From Undaria pinnatifida (Eukaryota; Sar; Phaeophyceae; Laminariales; Alariaceae): DNA of 64,000 nucleotides. Below are positions 22,648 to 34,300 of this stretch, one piece after another; within the stretch, counting starts at the first letter, position 1; every line of letters starts with the position of its first letter. A program made the translations under genes and the position numbers. The stretch is from positions 5,110,575-5,174,574 of the forward strand of contig JABAKD010000008.1 of NCBI GenBank assembly GCA_012845835.1. The letters run 5' to 3'. Under the pieces are notes generated by a model. The model was not told the DNA's origin. It searched no databases and was given only the letters and a program-made list of their open reading frames with translations.

Positions 22648-22734
22648 CTTGATGGTTCCGCTGGATTGGCTTGCAAGCTTCACGACCGCCTCCCGCACCC
22701 CCTTCCCTGCTCGCAGATGTCCAAGGCTCGCCAT
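22648..22734 (-). CDS. Possible first exon of a small unassigned gene
   Basis: The ATG at 22734 (context acaagcATGG) gives MASLGHLRAGKGVREAVVKL, then ASQSSGTIK, ending in phase 0 at AAG followed by GTGGGT, a good donor. A downstream phase-0 acceptor near 22561 would add GYEARRVYPI and more. The N-terminus is basic and amphipathic, so an organelle targeting peptide is possible. Function unknown. Confidence 0.3.
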
Positions 22735-23275
22735 GCTTGTGTACCTTTTGTGGTTAGCTCGCTTGTGCTTTAGTGTCTCTGTCGTTACACCGTTGCCTAT
22801 TGGCGCAGTACGCAATGGGAGCAAGGTGGTTGTGGTTCAGATGGGATTCGAGATTTGGATGACTTGGGGATTGTAAAGAAGTTGGGATGCTTTATTGATT
22901 TTAAAAATCACAAAAAGCGGGGATCCCTCCCCCCTCCGTGTTGGCCAGCTCGCGTAGGCCCACAAACATGTATTAGAGCAGAACGCTCTGTACGATCCGC
23001 CGAGCGGGGTTGCAGTCTGTGAGAGGGCAGGTATAGCTAGTGAGATTGGTGTCTGGCTTTAAACGCAGCGTATAGTGTTGTTGCACGACAGCAAATTTCA
23101 AAATCGAAAGCAGTCTCTGTATCTCTGGGCGCTAGGGGCTCGGGATAGCAGCCAGAGTCCTCCGTGCTCGTGCCCGCTGGCGTTCGAGCGGCCAAGGGAC
23201 AAGACGGCGCGTCTACGTCTGAGCGCTGCTGCTGCTGACCACCCTCTCGTGTCCTGCACATGAGTAGCATCGGCC
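22735..23275. other. Intergenic, probable divergent promoter region
   Basis: Lies between the minus-strand start at 22734 and the plus-strand start at 23276. No clear TATA box was seen. Immediately before 23276 the context is cggccATGG. Confidence 0.35.
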
Positions 23276-26200
23276 ATGGATTCGGATTCTGCATCTCTTT
23301 TGCCACAACGTCGAGGATCGCAGCAAACTCCAGCAACATCAACGGCGACGACACTCGATCTGCCTGGCGGCGCCCGCAATGACAGTGATGTGACGATGCT
23401 CAGCGCGAGCGATATGGCTACTGCTATGTTCGCCACCTCCAATGATGATGCCGGTGCTGGCACTGGTTCCCTCGCCGGCGGAAAACCTGGGGACGGTCGC
23501 AGGGTTTTGCATTCGATACCGACAGCGGCTCCTCAATTAGAGCAGTGGCAGAGGCAGCGGCGGCAGCAGCGGCATTCCCATAAGCAGCATCAGCGGCGGC
23601 AGCAACCACCGTCACACCACTTGCCGCGCTTGGGACAGACCGCCGCCGTGGCGTGCCGAGGAGAGTCGCTGCTCGATATACCACCTTCGAAATCAACCGA
23701 CGTTCATCACCCCAAACGCATCTCGTCTGCAGAGGCTCGGCCTGACAAGGAAAAAGGCCGTTTTCCGGACAATCCTGATCGACCCTCTCTACCGATGCCA
23801 ACCGTAAACGGGCCCAGCAGCACGAGAAGGTGCGGCGGAGACATCGAGAGCATCGACGACGGCAGCGACGGGAACAGCACTGACACCCGATCGGCAGCAG
23901 GAATGCAAGCTCCGACCGACCTTCAGATCGAAAGAGGTCGTGAAGAGCTAAATGATAGAGCAAATGCTGTAGTTGACGTCCATGCCCTTGCAGCCCCTGA
24001 GAAGCCCCGCAGCGGCGGTGGCGGCGGAGGCGGCGGCGGCGGCGGGGGGGGGGGTAACAGCAGCGGTGGGCGACCGTTGCGTTTGCCTCTGACTGAAGAG
24101 AGGGTAGCAGCGGTACAATGCTACCTCAGGGACAACGACCCAATTTTTATCCGGAAAAACCTCAAGCGGCTTCTGGAGGGAAGTCTGAAACAGCTTGCTG
24201 TGGGGGACACCGTCACGGTTGCCAGGAGGTGGGTTGTGCGGCGCTCTGCCTTCGCGCGAGGGCATCCGGGTGTTCGACCTTGGCGATTTTGGCGATTTTA
24301 TCCTATAAATACTTCGTCATTGTGTTCATGTCGACTTGCATTGTTTTTTGTGCGAAAGACTTTACAGGTTGAAACTGCTGTGTCATGTTTGGTGGCGTGT
24401 TTCGCCGCTGCAATATCATACATTTGGCAGGTGTCGCGAAGGGGAGAATAACGAGGGAGGAGTCGGTCGCGTGTCGCGCATCCTGTCCAACTTTTTCTAC
24501 GACATCAAATACGCCGTCGGTGGAGTGGAGAGAGGCGTGGACGCCTGCTTCGTGGAGGCTACCACACTGGTCCGTGGCTCGCATGAATTGAGACTGCTGT
24601 GCTGTTCTGAGTTGTCTGTGCTACGCTGATTGGTCCGTGCTGCATCTTAATTCGGAATCGTCGACGTAGGTGGTGCATTTCGCTGTCTTTAACCAGAAAG
24701 TTTAGCGCTGTTAATGTAGCGATCCACTTGACTCAACCGATTCTACTATAGCGTCGCGATGGACGGCGCCGTATGCTTGCCTTTTCCCCTTGACTAGCGA
24801 TGCGAATGTTCGACCAAGGTTCGTGTTTTCTGTTTTCTTCCGCCAACATGCGTTTCATTACGACATGATTGTTTCCACTACCGTATCAATGTGTTGTATC
24901 CCCGCAGCTCAATTATCTGTCCCCCCACCGTTTTTCAAGTTGCTATTCGCGAGATTTTTCCGCCACGTTCACCTCCCCTGCTTCGCAATCCCATGCTCGG
25001 AAAACGTCCTGGTGCGATCCCTCACGCCTCCGCTTGCCACGTTACGTCGCCAACAGCTGCAGACCAACAGGAGGCCTAGAGACAGTACCCCGCGGTGCCC
25101 CGACTGCAAATCATTCCTCCACGAGTGTACCTGCGAAGGAACGGTTGGCTCGGCAGCGGCGTTGGCGGCGACTGACGCACTGGCGTCTAACAGACTGAGT
25201 CAGGATATAGCGCGCCGCGCTTCGCCACCGCCCTTCGAGAAGCCGCACTCTCTCAAGAGGCCCCGCTCTACATTGGGCGAGGAGGCCGAGATCAGGCTGA
25301 AGGAGCCACCGAGCAGGCGAGGAGACGGTGGCGGTTCAACGACGTGGTCAAAGAGCGTGGGGGCTCCGGACAAGGTGACGACGATAGACGACTCTCGCCA
25401 CCGGGTAAGGAAAGAGGGGGGGAGCGATGATAAAGAGAAAGGGAAGGGCGAAGGGGAGGAAAAGGAGGGGGTGCAGGACCAAAAGGAGGGGGAGGGGGAA
25501 GAAGAGAAGGAGGAGGAGGAGGGAGGCGGTGACGACATGAATGTCGAACACGGCAGCCTGTGCGCGCATGACGGTGGCGTCTTGCAGAGCGTGCTAACAG
25601 AAAGCGCCGACGGAGGGAGTCGAGCGGACCAGCTTCTCAAAGACAAGGCTCTCGGTGCGTCCAAGGACTTGGAAGAGCACAAGGACGGGAAAAGCGCTAG
25701 AGGCGAGGAACACAGCACGTCCAATTCCGCACGAGCTGACAGGCGGGACACAGATCGGCAAGCGAGATCAGACTCTCGCCCGGTTTCCGCCAATGTTGTC
25801 CCTGCAGCGAGTGCTATCGGGTTAGGAAAAGCAGGGCGGGACAACAAGGTGAAGCTAGCGGGCCCCGTGGAGAATGGCATGTTGTCGGATATGGGTAGAT
25901 CTCGTTTGGCTTTGAAGGAAGACGAAGCGGAGCGGTGGGGGCGCGTCGCGGAGGAGAAGCAGCCTAGCGGCGAAGCGGAGGTGGTTCGGCTCGAGGGCTT
26001 CGGAACCCACGTCGACCCCCTTCGCGAAGAAGACGGTACCTCCGCTGACGCGGACGGTGGCGTGTCCCGGGAACGAACGGGCGGAAATTCTGACGGAGAC
26101 GCCCTCCGCGGAGACAACGCCAACGGTAAAGCTTCTCCCGGACGAGGTAGCCTTGGGGACGCCGACGGTGACATAGGGGAGAATAGATCGCGAGGAGGCC

Positions 26201-27377
26201 CTGGAAACGGTTCCCAGCCCGTTTCGGAGTGGCTGCCCCGGAAGGGAGACCTAGTCGAGGTGAAGCGACGCATGTCGCCGGGCGTGAACAAGCTAGGGGG
26301 CACCGCACGCGTCGTGAAGGTGGATTCAGCGGCCGGCACGGTGGACGTCCGATACATGGTCGAGGGGGGCTGGGAGCGTGGTATCGACACCGTGTATGTG
26401 AGTCCGGCCGTTCTGGACCTGAACGAGAAACGTTCGACCCTCGGCAGGTGCCGCCACTGTGGCAGCCTCCGGGTGGACTGCAGGCAAGGGTGCGCGTTCT
26501 ACACCACACCGCAGTCTCCTCGGCTGCTGCCGCGGCCGTCGTCTTTTCACGTGCCTGTGCTCGCCGACCGATCCCAAGGTGCGGCAACTCATGGAAGCGA
26601 ATCGCGCAGGGATTCGCGAAGGAGGAAGGAGCGACGACGTGGGAGCGAGCGACACCGCCATGGGTCGCACGCACCGGATGGGGCGAGGATCGATCAAAAC
26701 CGCCACGAGAGCAAGCGGCAACGTCGACGATTGCCAGACCAGTGGGACGAAGAAGGAGAACCAGTTCCCGGTGATGGGGAAGTAGGAGATAAAGGAGACG
26801 ACAGTCGCCGCTCGCCGGTCGAGGGCGGGCGGGAAAGCAACAGTGTGTTCCCGCTCTCTATGCGTGGCACCAGCGGCGGCAATAGCACTAGCTCCGATGG
26901 CGACGTTATCGGTGCGAGGTATAGAAATTGTGTTTCAAATAAACAGCGTGTCCTTCGATGGTCGGAAAGCCAGTCGGAGAGCGGGTCTGACTCGGACGTC
27001 GAACTCCTAGGTGACCGCGAAGCCGTCGGCTTCAGCAACGATGGCGATGGCAGCGGTGGCAGTAGTGGTGGCAGCGATGACGCCAGCACCAACGACGGCG
27101 AAGGAGACCTTGGAGAGGATGGGGGTAGCTTATCAGGCGGCAGCTTGGGAAGCCGTGTGTGGCTTAGAGATGCAGCAGGCGCCGTTAATAATGGCGCTGC
27201 GTTATTCTTAGTGCCGGAGGGGGAGGAGGCGGCGCGCATGCTCCCCTTGGACATCCAAGACCCGACGAGAGGAATAACGGATCCCGACGAGCTGCAGGAG
27301 GAGTTCAACCTGCGCCTACAGAAAATAGCAGGGAGTGACACGGACAAGCTTGAGCGGGACGTTGCCGAAGCGTGCCG
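23276..27377 (+). CDS. Protein with two SH3/Tudor-like plus Cys-knuckle modules (may be the 5' part of a longer gene)
   Basis: Exons are 23276-24228, 24431-24569 and 25063-27377; phases match at both junctions. The ATG at 23276 has a good context. The first ~280 residues are Gln/Ser/Gly-rich disorder with a poly-Gly run. Module 1 spans exons 1-3: GDTVTVARR, then EGGVGRV, then YDIKYAVGGVERGVDACFVE, followed by RCPDCKSFLHECTC. Module 2 (26245-26505) repeats the pattern: GDLVEVKRR, NKLGGTARVVKV, VDVRYMVEGGWERGIDTVYV, then RCRHCGSLRVDCRQGC. That the second copy aligns across two introns of the first supports the splicing. Between and after the modules the chain is acidic and Lys/Glu/Ser-rich. An in-frame TGA at 27379-27381 would end a 1,136-residue protein, but it overlaps a good donor (CG, then GTGAGG), and splicing to 28375 keeps the frame. 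The family is unrecognised. The fold suggests a chromatin or histone-tail reader, by inference only. Confidence 0.72.
24010..24056 (+). repeat. Poly-glycine coding run (GGC/GGG)
   Basis: A GGC/GGT/GGG codon run encoding about 14 consecutive glycines in exon 1, ending in a pure G-tract that is prone to length variation. Confidence 0.85.
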
Positions 27378-28374
27378 GTGAGGTGTAGGCACGGGCCGTT
27401 TCGGTGTCGTCACGGGGCGGCAGCGGTGGGGATGTGACTCCTTCTAGCACAGTATTGTCTGGGCATCTCTCCTTTTGTCCAAGTCTTATTCACGTGTGGA
27501 ACCGAACCGTGGTCCGTGTTATTTATGTTCTAATCACACGGTGCGGTTCGGTGCGCTTTTTAGTTTTTTAAGACATGCTATGGTGCGATTCGGTGTGGTT
27601 TTGATTTTTGGGAATCGTACGGCGAGGTGCGATTCGGTTGAAACCGGTCCAAAACGCACCGCGCCGTACCTGCACCGTAGCGAACTACTTAATATTAAAG
27701 CGCCCCCCCCCCCACCTCGGCTTTTTCAAGTTTTTATTTCGTGTTGTGAGAGTTGCCTTGCAGTTCGATGCGATTTTTTATAGAGTCGTACGGTGCGGTT
27801 CGGTTCGGTGTTGAACTTTTTAGAGTCCTACGGTGCGATTCGGTGCTGTTTTTTCAAAGACAACATCAACATTGTACGGTGCGGTGCGGTGCGGTTAAAC
27901 CGGACCGAACCGCACCCCACCGTAAGAAAAAGCCGCTCTCTGAAAAATCTTGCTTTTTTTGTTTGTCTTGCGGCTTCTCGACGACTCACCGATCGGTCCA
28001 ACGAGTCGTGTGGTACAGTTTCGCGGCCTTGTCTGGGCACGGAACGCGAGGCCTGCAACAGCGTTAACACGTGCGTGCATGCTCGCGCGTCTGACCACCG
28101 TTGGGACAGCTTGACAGATTTGCTCGTTTAATTCGTGGTTGCGTCCATCTGTGCCGCGCGTTTCTGCAGCGTTTGAGATGGTGCCCCACCCACTCCTCAC
28201 GGGGCGGGCACTCTCGAGCGAGCACGTGGAAACGCGCACAGGTGTGGTTCGGAGGTGCTCCTTGCTGAAAAGGGCCCCACGCTGCATTGACTCTCTCTCC
28301 CTCTGAATCTGTGTGTCTACTTCCAACTCACCCTCCCCCGTTCTGCACTTTGGTGGTCCCATCCAACATAACAG
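27378..28374. other. Intron or intergenic spacer with GCGGTTCGGT-type repeats and two hairpins
   Basis: Between the two large coding blocks. The motif 'gtgcggttcggt' and variants ('gtgcgattcggt', 'ggtgcggtgcggt') recur at least eight times. Two stretches fold on themselves: 27617-27669 (ends gtacggcg / cgccgtac) and 27875-27924 (ends tacggtg / caccgta). No coding is seen. Confidence 0.7.
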
Positions 28375-31300
28375 GCTCGTGAAGTCTGCCGTTACAACCA
28401 GGACCAGCTCCAACCCCGGAAAAATCGAAAATAAGCTGGGGGAAGTTCGGGGCCGTGTGATTCGAACACGGCGTAGTCTAGATGTCGTCGACAACATCTA
28501 CGTCCGCCTCGAGAAGCTCGATACACGCTGGGGAGAGGGCATCGCTGGTGAGAGCGCATGGCACCGCCTGGACGGACTGGGTCAACGTCTGGAGCAAATG
28601 AAACGGGACGCCGACAAAGCTTTCCGAGATTTCGCGAAGGCAGGTGCGTGGGGCGTCAGCGGCGCCGGCTCTTCTTTCCCCGCCGATGGTTCCGACCCTG
28701 GGTCTCCCTCCGACGACTCTCGCGAGGACTCCGAGCTCGAGATGGGCTTGCCCCGCGGCTTTCAGCCGAGGGTAGCGGCGGTAGCCGCTGCGACGGCCGG
28801 TGCGCGGCACCGGCATGGGCGGCCGAAGGGACGGGACTCGACGTCTGGACCTCCAACAAAGCCGAGAGAAAAAGCCGGGCGATATGGAAACCTCGCCGGC
28901 GGCCGTCCGTCAGACGGTGAATGTAGCGCTGGGAAAGCAGATTCCGCGGGGGGGAGCTTGGCGGAATCCGAGCAAAGCTCCGACGGCCGAGGAGGTGTTA
29001 GGGGCGTTGTCGGCGGAAGCCATGGTGGCGCCGGAGACACGGCCGGGAGAGGAACGCGTCGGGAAGGCTATAGCCGAGGGAAGAAACGCCGCAGGAAAGG
29101 GTCCTCCAGCGGGAAGGGGGGAAGGAGACGTGCTGCTTCTTCCACACACCCCCGCGATGGCGCTCGCGGTGGCGGTGGTGGGTTCGGTGATAGCGCGAGA
29201 GGAAGGATGCCTGGAGAGAGGGAAGAGCCGTCGCAGAACGAGCCTTACCTGCTCGGACTCGACTACGGCATGGCGGTCGCATCAGACGAAGACGGCGCGA
29301 GGCGGGGTGACTCGGGGAGGAGAGAAGCGCATCTGTCCTCTTTGAAAAGGTCATCTTCTCCGTCATCGTCGTCGTCGTCGCCCTCGTCCTCGTCCTCTTC
29401 CCGCTCACGATCGCCCCCATCTCCGCCGCAGAAGGGCGCAGGGCGTCATGGCAATAGCGGCAGCAGTGGCAATGGTGAGAAGAGGGGGGAGGGTTCTAGG
29501 GCGGCGCGCTCTAGCATGAGCGGCAGTGTTCATCGTCGCACTTCCACCTCTCGAAGCCGCCATAAGGAAACGGAAAAGAAGAACGGTGGAGGAGAGATTG
29601 GAGCGATCGTCAGCAGCGCGCCTGGTGGAGGAGGGGGCAATCATCGACGCGGCACAGGGCGCCGCGGCGGTGGAGGGGGGGGCGGAGCTAGCTCAGCCAC
29701 CACAAAGCCCGGCGCGCGTCCATCAGCGTCTTCGTTAGCGGCGAAGCACGCTAATCGCGACGGACGCAGCGGTAAGAGTGGGCCACGCGCAGTCTCGAGG
29801 CCCAGATATGAGATCGACGGACGCGCGCGGGCAGCGGAACTTTATCGACGCCAGCTAGCTCAGCAAGAAGCCCGCGGGGGGCCACAGCCGTACAGGGCGC
29901 AAGCTCCGGCTGTGACAGCTGCTTATGGGCGTGTAGCGCATGCCCAGGACGTAACACACGTAGTGAGGCAAGCAGAGGGCGGGCGGAGAGCAGAATCGAG
30001 CGCAGGAAGAGCCCCTTCGGGGCCTCCCCGCCTATCGACTCTCGTGGAAGATCTCATGGCCAAGCCACCACCGGATGAAGCGACTCTGCAGTTTACGACA
30101 ATGCGCGCGGTGAGCGTTTTTCGTGTGTGTCTCTGGGTCGGCGGGGTACGCCAGGTTTGAATGGCACGCCCGCCAACCCGCGAGACCATCCGGGGAATAA
30201 CCGGCGGAGGCCTTGTACATGAGTGTGTGTGGTTGTGATTGAGCGCGTGTTTACCTGTGTTTGTGTTTTCCTTGCGTGTTTTGTGTGCTTTTTGCGTGTG
30301 CCTGTGTCACTAGCCACTGTTGCATCACGACCCCCCCATTCCCCCTCTTGCTGCTACGAACGTTCGTCGCCCCCCTCTGCTCTTCCTTAATCTGCCAGAG
30401 GGCCTCGACCGCTACGGCGGCCAGCTTTGACCACACGCTCTACATTAGCGGCTTGGACCCGCGCACAGCGCTGCTGCGCGACACAGCGGGCGGCGGGCAC
30501 GACAACGGCGACTTTGGCGGCGACGACTTCAATGCCCATGGTAACAATAACGCCTACACCCGCTTCCTTGGAAGTGCGGGGGTGGTCGACGACCGCCTAC
30601 GGTGGAAGTGTCGCGCCGTGACACCGATCGAGGGTAATTGCGAAGAAGAGTCTGGGCGAGGAGGAGGGGACAAGGGGCGCAGTGGTGGCCGCAGTGGAGG
30701 GATAGTGCGTGCCCTCAACAAGTTACCGCGAACGATGGCGGACCTGGCGGAGATCGCGGTGGTGGAGGGCCTTGACGACGAGGTACGCTCGCGGCGCGGG
30801 GGGGCGTGGACGCTGGGCGCCGGGGAGCGGTGACCAGTCGCGGCGTTCTCTCGCTTTCTCGGATAGGGTAACGCTGTCGTGTTATAGGATTATTGCGGTG
30901 GGTGGGTGCGTGGGTGGGTGCGCCGAAGCGCGTGTTGTTTATGAGCGCCTTGTTTGCTACCAGGGTTCTGTTTTGCGAACGTGTTGCTTGCTAATGTGTC
31001 GTGCATTTCTCTCGGTCGGGCTTCGTGACCGCTACGCGCGGTGTCTCCGCAGCCTGTAGGACAGCCCATGACCAAGGGGGCGACGATGTGTGCTGTAAGG
31101 TAACCTTACCCTGACGGCATGAGAAAACCCGACCACCCCCCTCTCGCCCCGCTCGGGAGCGCAAAACGCGGCGGTACCTGGAGGACGCAATACTCACCCC
31201 TTTCCATCCACCCTTACGACTCGTATCCCATCAGGCGGAAGCTTTGGCCATAGAGTGCTGCGAGGCTATGGCCGTGACCGGATTGAAGATACAGGCCTTA

Positions 31301-34300
31301 TCGTGTTCCCAAGCGCCTACGCCTTCCTCCTCCTCCTTGCCGTCCTCCTCCATGGGCAACGGGCAGCCACAGTGCGAAAGTCTCGAGCCCGTGAGACATG
31401 CTGTGGAAAACCTCGCGGAGGCGTGCGCCCCGGGCGTTGGAAACGCGGACGGCGCCGACGGCGGCGTTGTTTCTCCCGGATTGTCGCTGGTGAAGTCGGC
31501 GCGATCGTGCGAGGGGCGGAGGGGCTCCGACGGCTCGTTTGCTCTCCTGGGAGCTTGCGCCGCGCTTCACGGATACCTGTTGGAGTGGCTTTCTATGACG
31601 GAGCATGCGGAAGGTGGCGGTGCCGGAGGTTCGGAAGAGGCAGGAAGCTGTGGCGGTGGCGGCGCCAGTGGCGGTGGTAGCTTGACCTTGTCGGGTAAGG
31701 CACGATGGAAACGCTTTGCATGGTGGTCCAAGAACATCGCGAGTCTAGCATTTTGCGGGATCCCGATCCCCCCTTTCCCCCTCCGAGTAGTGCTGGAGAG
31801 ACCAAGGATGCATATCCTTGTTTGACGCAAGCGTCCTGTGCGTTGCTGCCGCTGCTGCTGCTGCTGCACGTCGAGCTTCCTTTGTGGGGGTGTTCCTCGG
31901 TCGTGTTGCCACCCGATTTTTGTTGTCTTCTCGACCGGAAAGCATTTACCTATCTGTGGGACACGTGGGGTGGACGACGAGTTATTTGGCAGTATTGCCT
32001 TCGGGAACGGCGGACGGATTGGCGAGTTTGCATCGCTTGCTTTCCCTTGGAAATTCGTGCAACAGTAGGTTTGCCACCCCCAACCTGGGAAGCATACCAT
32101 ACTCTTATTTTCACGGTGCAATCTCTGTGTCCTGCCTGGCGGTTGCAGGGTTTTTGCTGGACTTCTCACGGCGAGTCTTTCTCGACCTATTGTTTCTCCT
32201 CGAGCGACGTTTCGCGGCGCGCCTGGCGGAGGCGTCCTTGCCGTCTGCTCCGTGCAGGGTCTCCGAGGACCCATTGGCGGAGCTTTTTTGCGCAGTCATG
32301 GACGTGCTAGACGGCACCGGAGGTACGTGTGTGTACTTTGTGTATGATTTGTTTGTGCGTTGTGTGCGTGTACGTGTGGTGTCTTTCGGGGCGTGTGTAT
32401 TGTGTATTGTGTGTTTTGTGTGCGTTGTGTGCGTGTTTTTGCTCTTGCGTATTGTATGAGTGTCTGTGTGTCTGTGCACATGAGACCCTCCTCTGTGCCC
32501 TGCTGACGGTTACTGCGGCACCCCCTTCCCCCGCGGAGATCTTATATCTCGATCCGGTAACGAGTTGTATCTCATGGTGCCGATCCTTTTTCGTGGCATG
32601 TAATGTGTCCTGACCCATGCCTTTGTTTTGGTTTAACTACTCTGGAGCTATCGGTCGCCTTCCACGCAGAACGCTCCGCCCCACACATTCCGCGAACCTA
32701 CTGCGAAAAATCCGCGACAATTCTGCGCCCCTCTTCGTTTCCGCCTCAAGGTAACTGTGAGCTCGCGCCCGGACCCGCGGCAAGCGTGAGCGTACCAGGC
32801 TTGGCACGGCCCCTCGTAGGGTTCTGGGGGGTGTTTTTTGAGGTTATCGCTGGTGGACCTTTCGCCTTCTCAGGTGCCAGCATGGAAGGCGGCGGAACCG
32901 ATGGTGGCAACAGCACCAGCTCATGGTTTGGGAGACTTTCGTCGGAGCTGGTCTGGAAAGCTCTCATCCATGGGTGTCGACTGGACGCTCTCAGGCGAGG
33001 TTGGGGTGACTTTCCGTCGGGCGATGAGGTCACTAACACCGCGGCAGCGCATGGACTCCGCCGCAAGGAGACGTCGAGGGCGCTCTGGGAGTGCGTACGC
33101 CTGCTGTTGGCCGCCTCCCCCTTCGCCGAAGAGTTTTCCGGCCGGGGCCAAGCATCTGCGGTCGTGGCAACTGCTGAGGCGGCGCTCGCGGTATCCACGG
33201 CCGGCGGCGGCAAGAGTTCCCCGTCCTCGCTCCCGCCCGTGATGACCGCGCCGGAGTGCGCCGCAGCGCCGGGAATGGTCGCACGGGTGCTTCTGGAACG
33301 AGTGGTCGTTCTGGCGAGGCTTCGCGCACCGGAAGCGGGCCCTCAGGGGGTAATAGAAAAACTGTGGGGCGGCGTGCAAAGAATATCCGCAGCCTTCAGC
33401 GACACAGATCGTTTCTTTGGCGCTGGAATGGCGAACGGGAAAGGCTTCGGGGGCGAGAGTCTGGGGGTAGGGTGGAGCGGAGACGAGAGAGCTGCGGCTG
33501 GAGATGATACGCTGGAGGGGAGGGAGGGCGCGAGGAGCCGGAGCGCGAGGAGGTTGAGCAGGCGGTCGCATGTTGCCACTGCTGGTGAGGATAGACTAAG
33601 CTCAGAGGCGTTGAGAGACCGCCGCTGTTTTTGTGATGTTAATGTCGGCAAAGTTGTTGGTGCCCTGTTTTGCCTCTTGCAGCTGCGGGACTAAGCCGAA
33701 TCGGCAGCGTCGCGCTGTTTACCCAATCTCTCGAAAATAGTTGCGATCGAAGACTTCGATCGGCGATCGCGCCAGTTTTTGCCTTCTTCGCCCCAAGCAC
33801 AACCTGGAAATGGAGGTGGGCGGGGCAGACGCCGATGTTTTTGCACAACCGCCGCCTGTTGCCCCTGATCCCTACCCCAACTCACGCCGTCTCTTAGCCA
33901 ACCAATGTCCATGTTTTCTACACGTAACATGTTGCGTGCATCACTCCCCCCCCCCCCCCCCCCCCCCCCTTTTTGTCTTTTTTTTTTTGGTGGTCACCAG
34001 AATGGTTATCGTGTTAGATCATATTGTGCGGGGTGAAGAACCCTAACTCCGCATAAGGGAAATTATCGCATCACGTAGTGTGAATATGGCAAGGCACCCA
34101 CGAGGCAGTTACATAGTAATACCCATTGCTGTCTCTGGAACGGCCACACCAGAAAACAAAGTAACTCATTGGCGCTGTCGTCTAAAAGCAAGAAGGTAGG
34201 CAGTTGCTGAAGTCCGTCTTACGAGCGGTTCTTGGAAGCAGTTCACTCTTTATGCGACTCGCCGAACACCTCACGGCGCTTCGCGGTTGGTGCAAGCAAT

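Noticed and set aside
25200-26390. 396-codon minus-strand frame rich in Ser/Pro
   Set aside because: It is the antisense shadow of the GC-rich plus-strand exon 25063-27377, which carries the recognisable domain.
32603-33694. 363-codon frame taken as an intact single-exon gene
   Set aside because: The part before 32751 is intronic and the part after 33584 follows a strong donor; the exon 32751-33584 joins both neighbours in phase.
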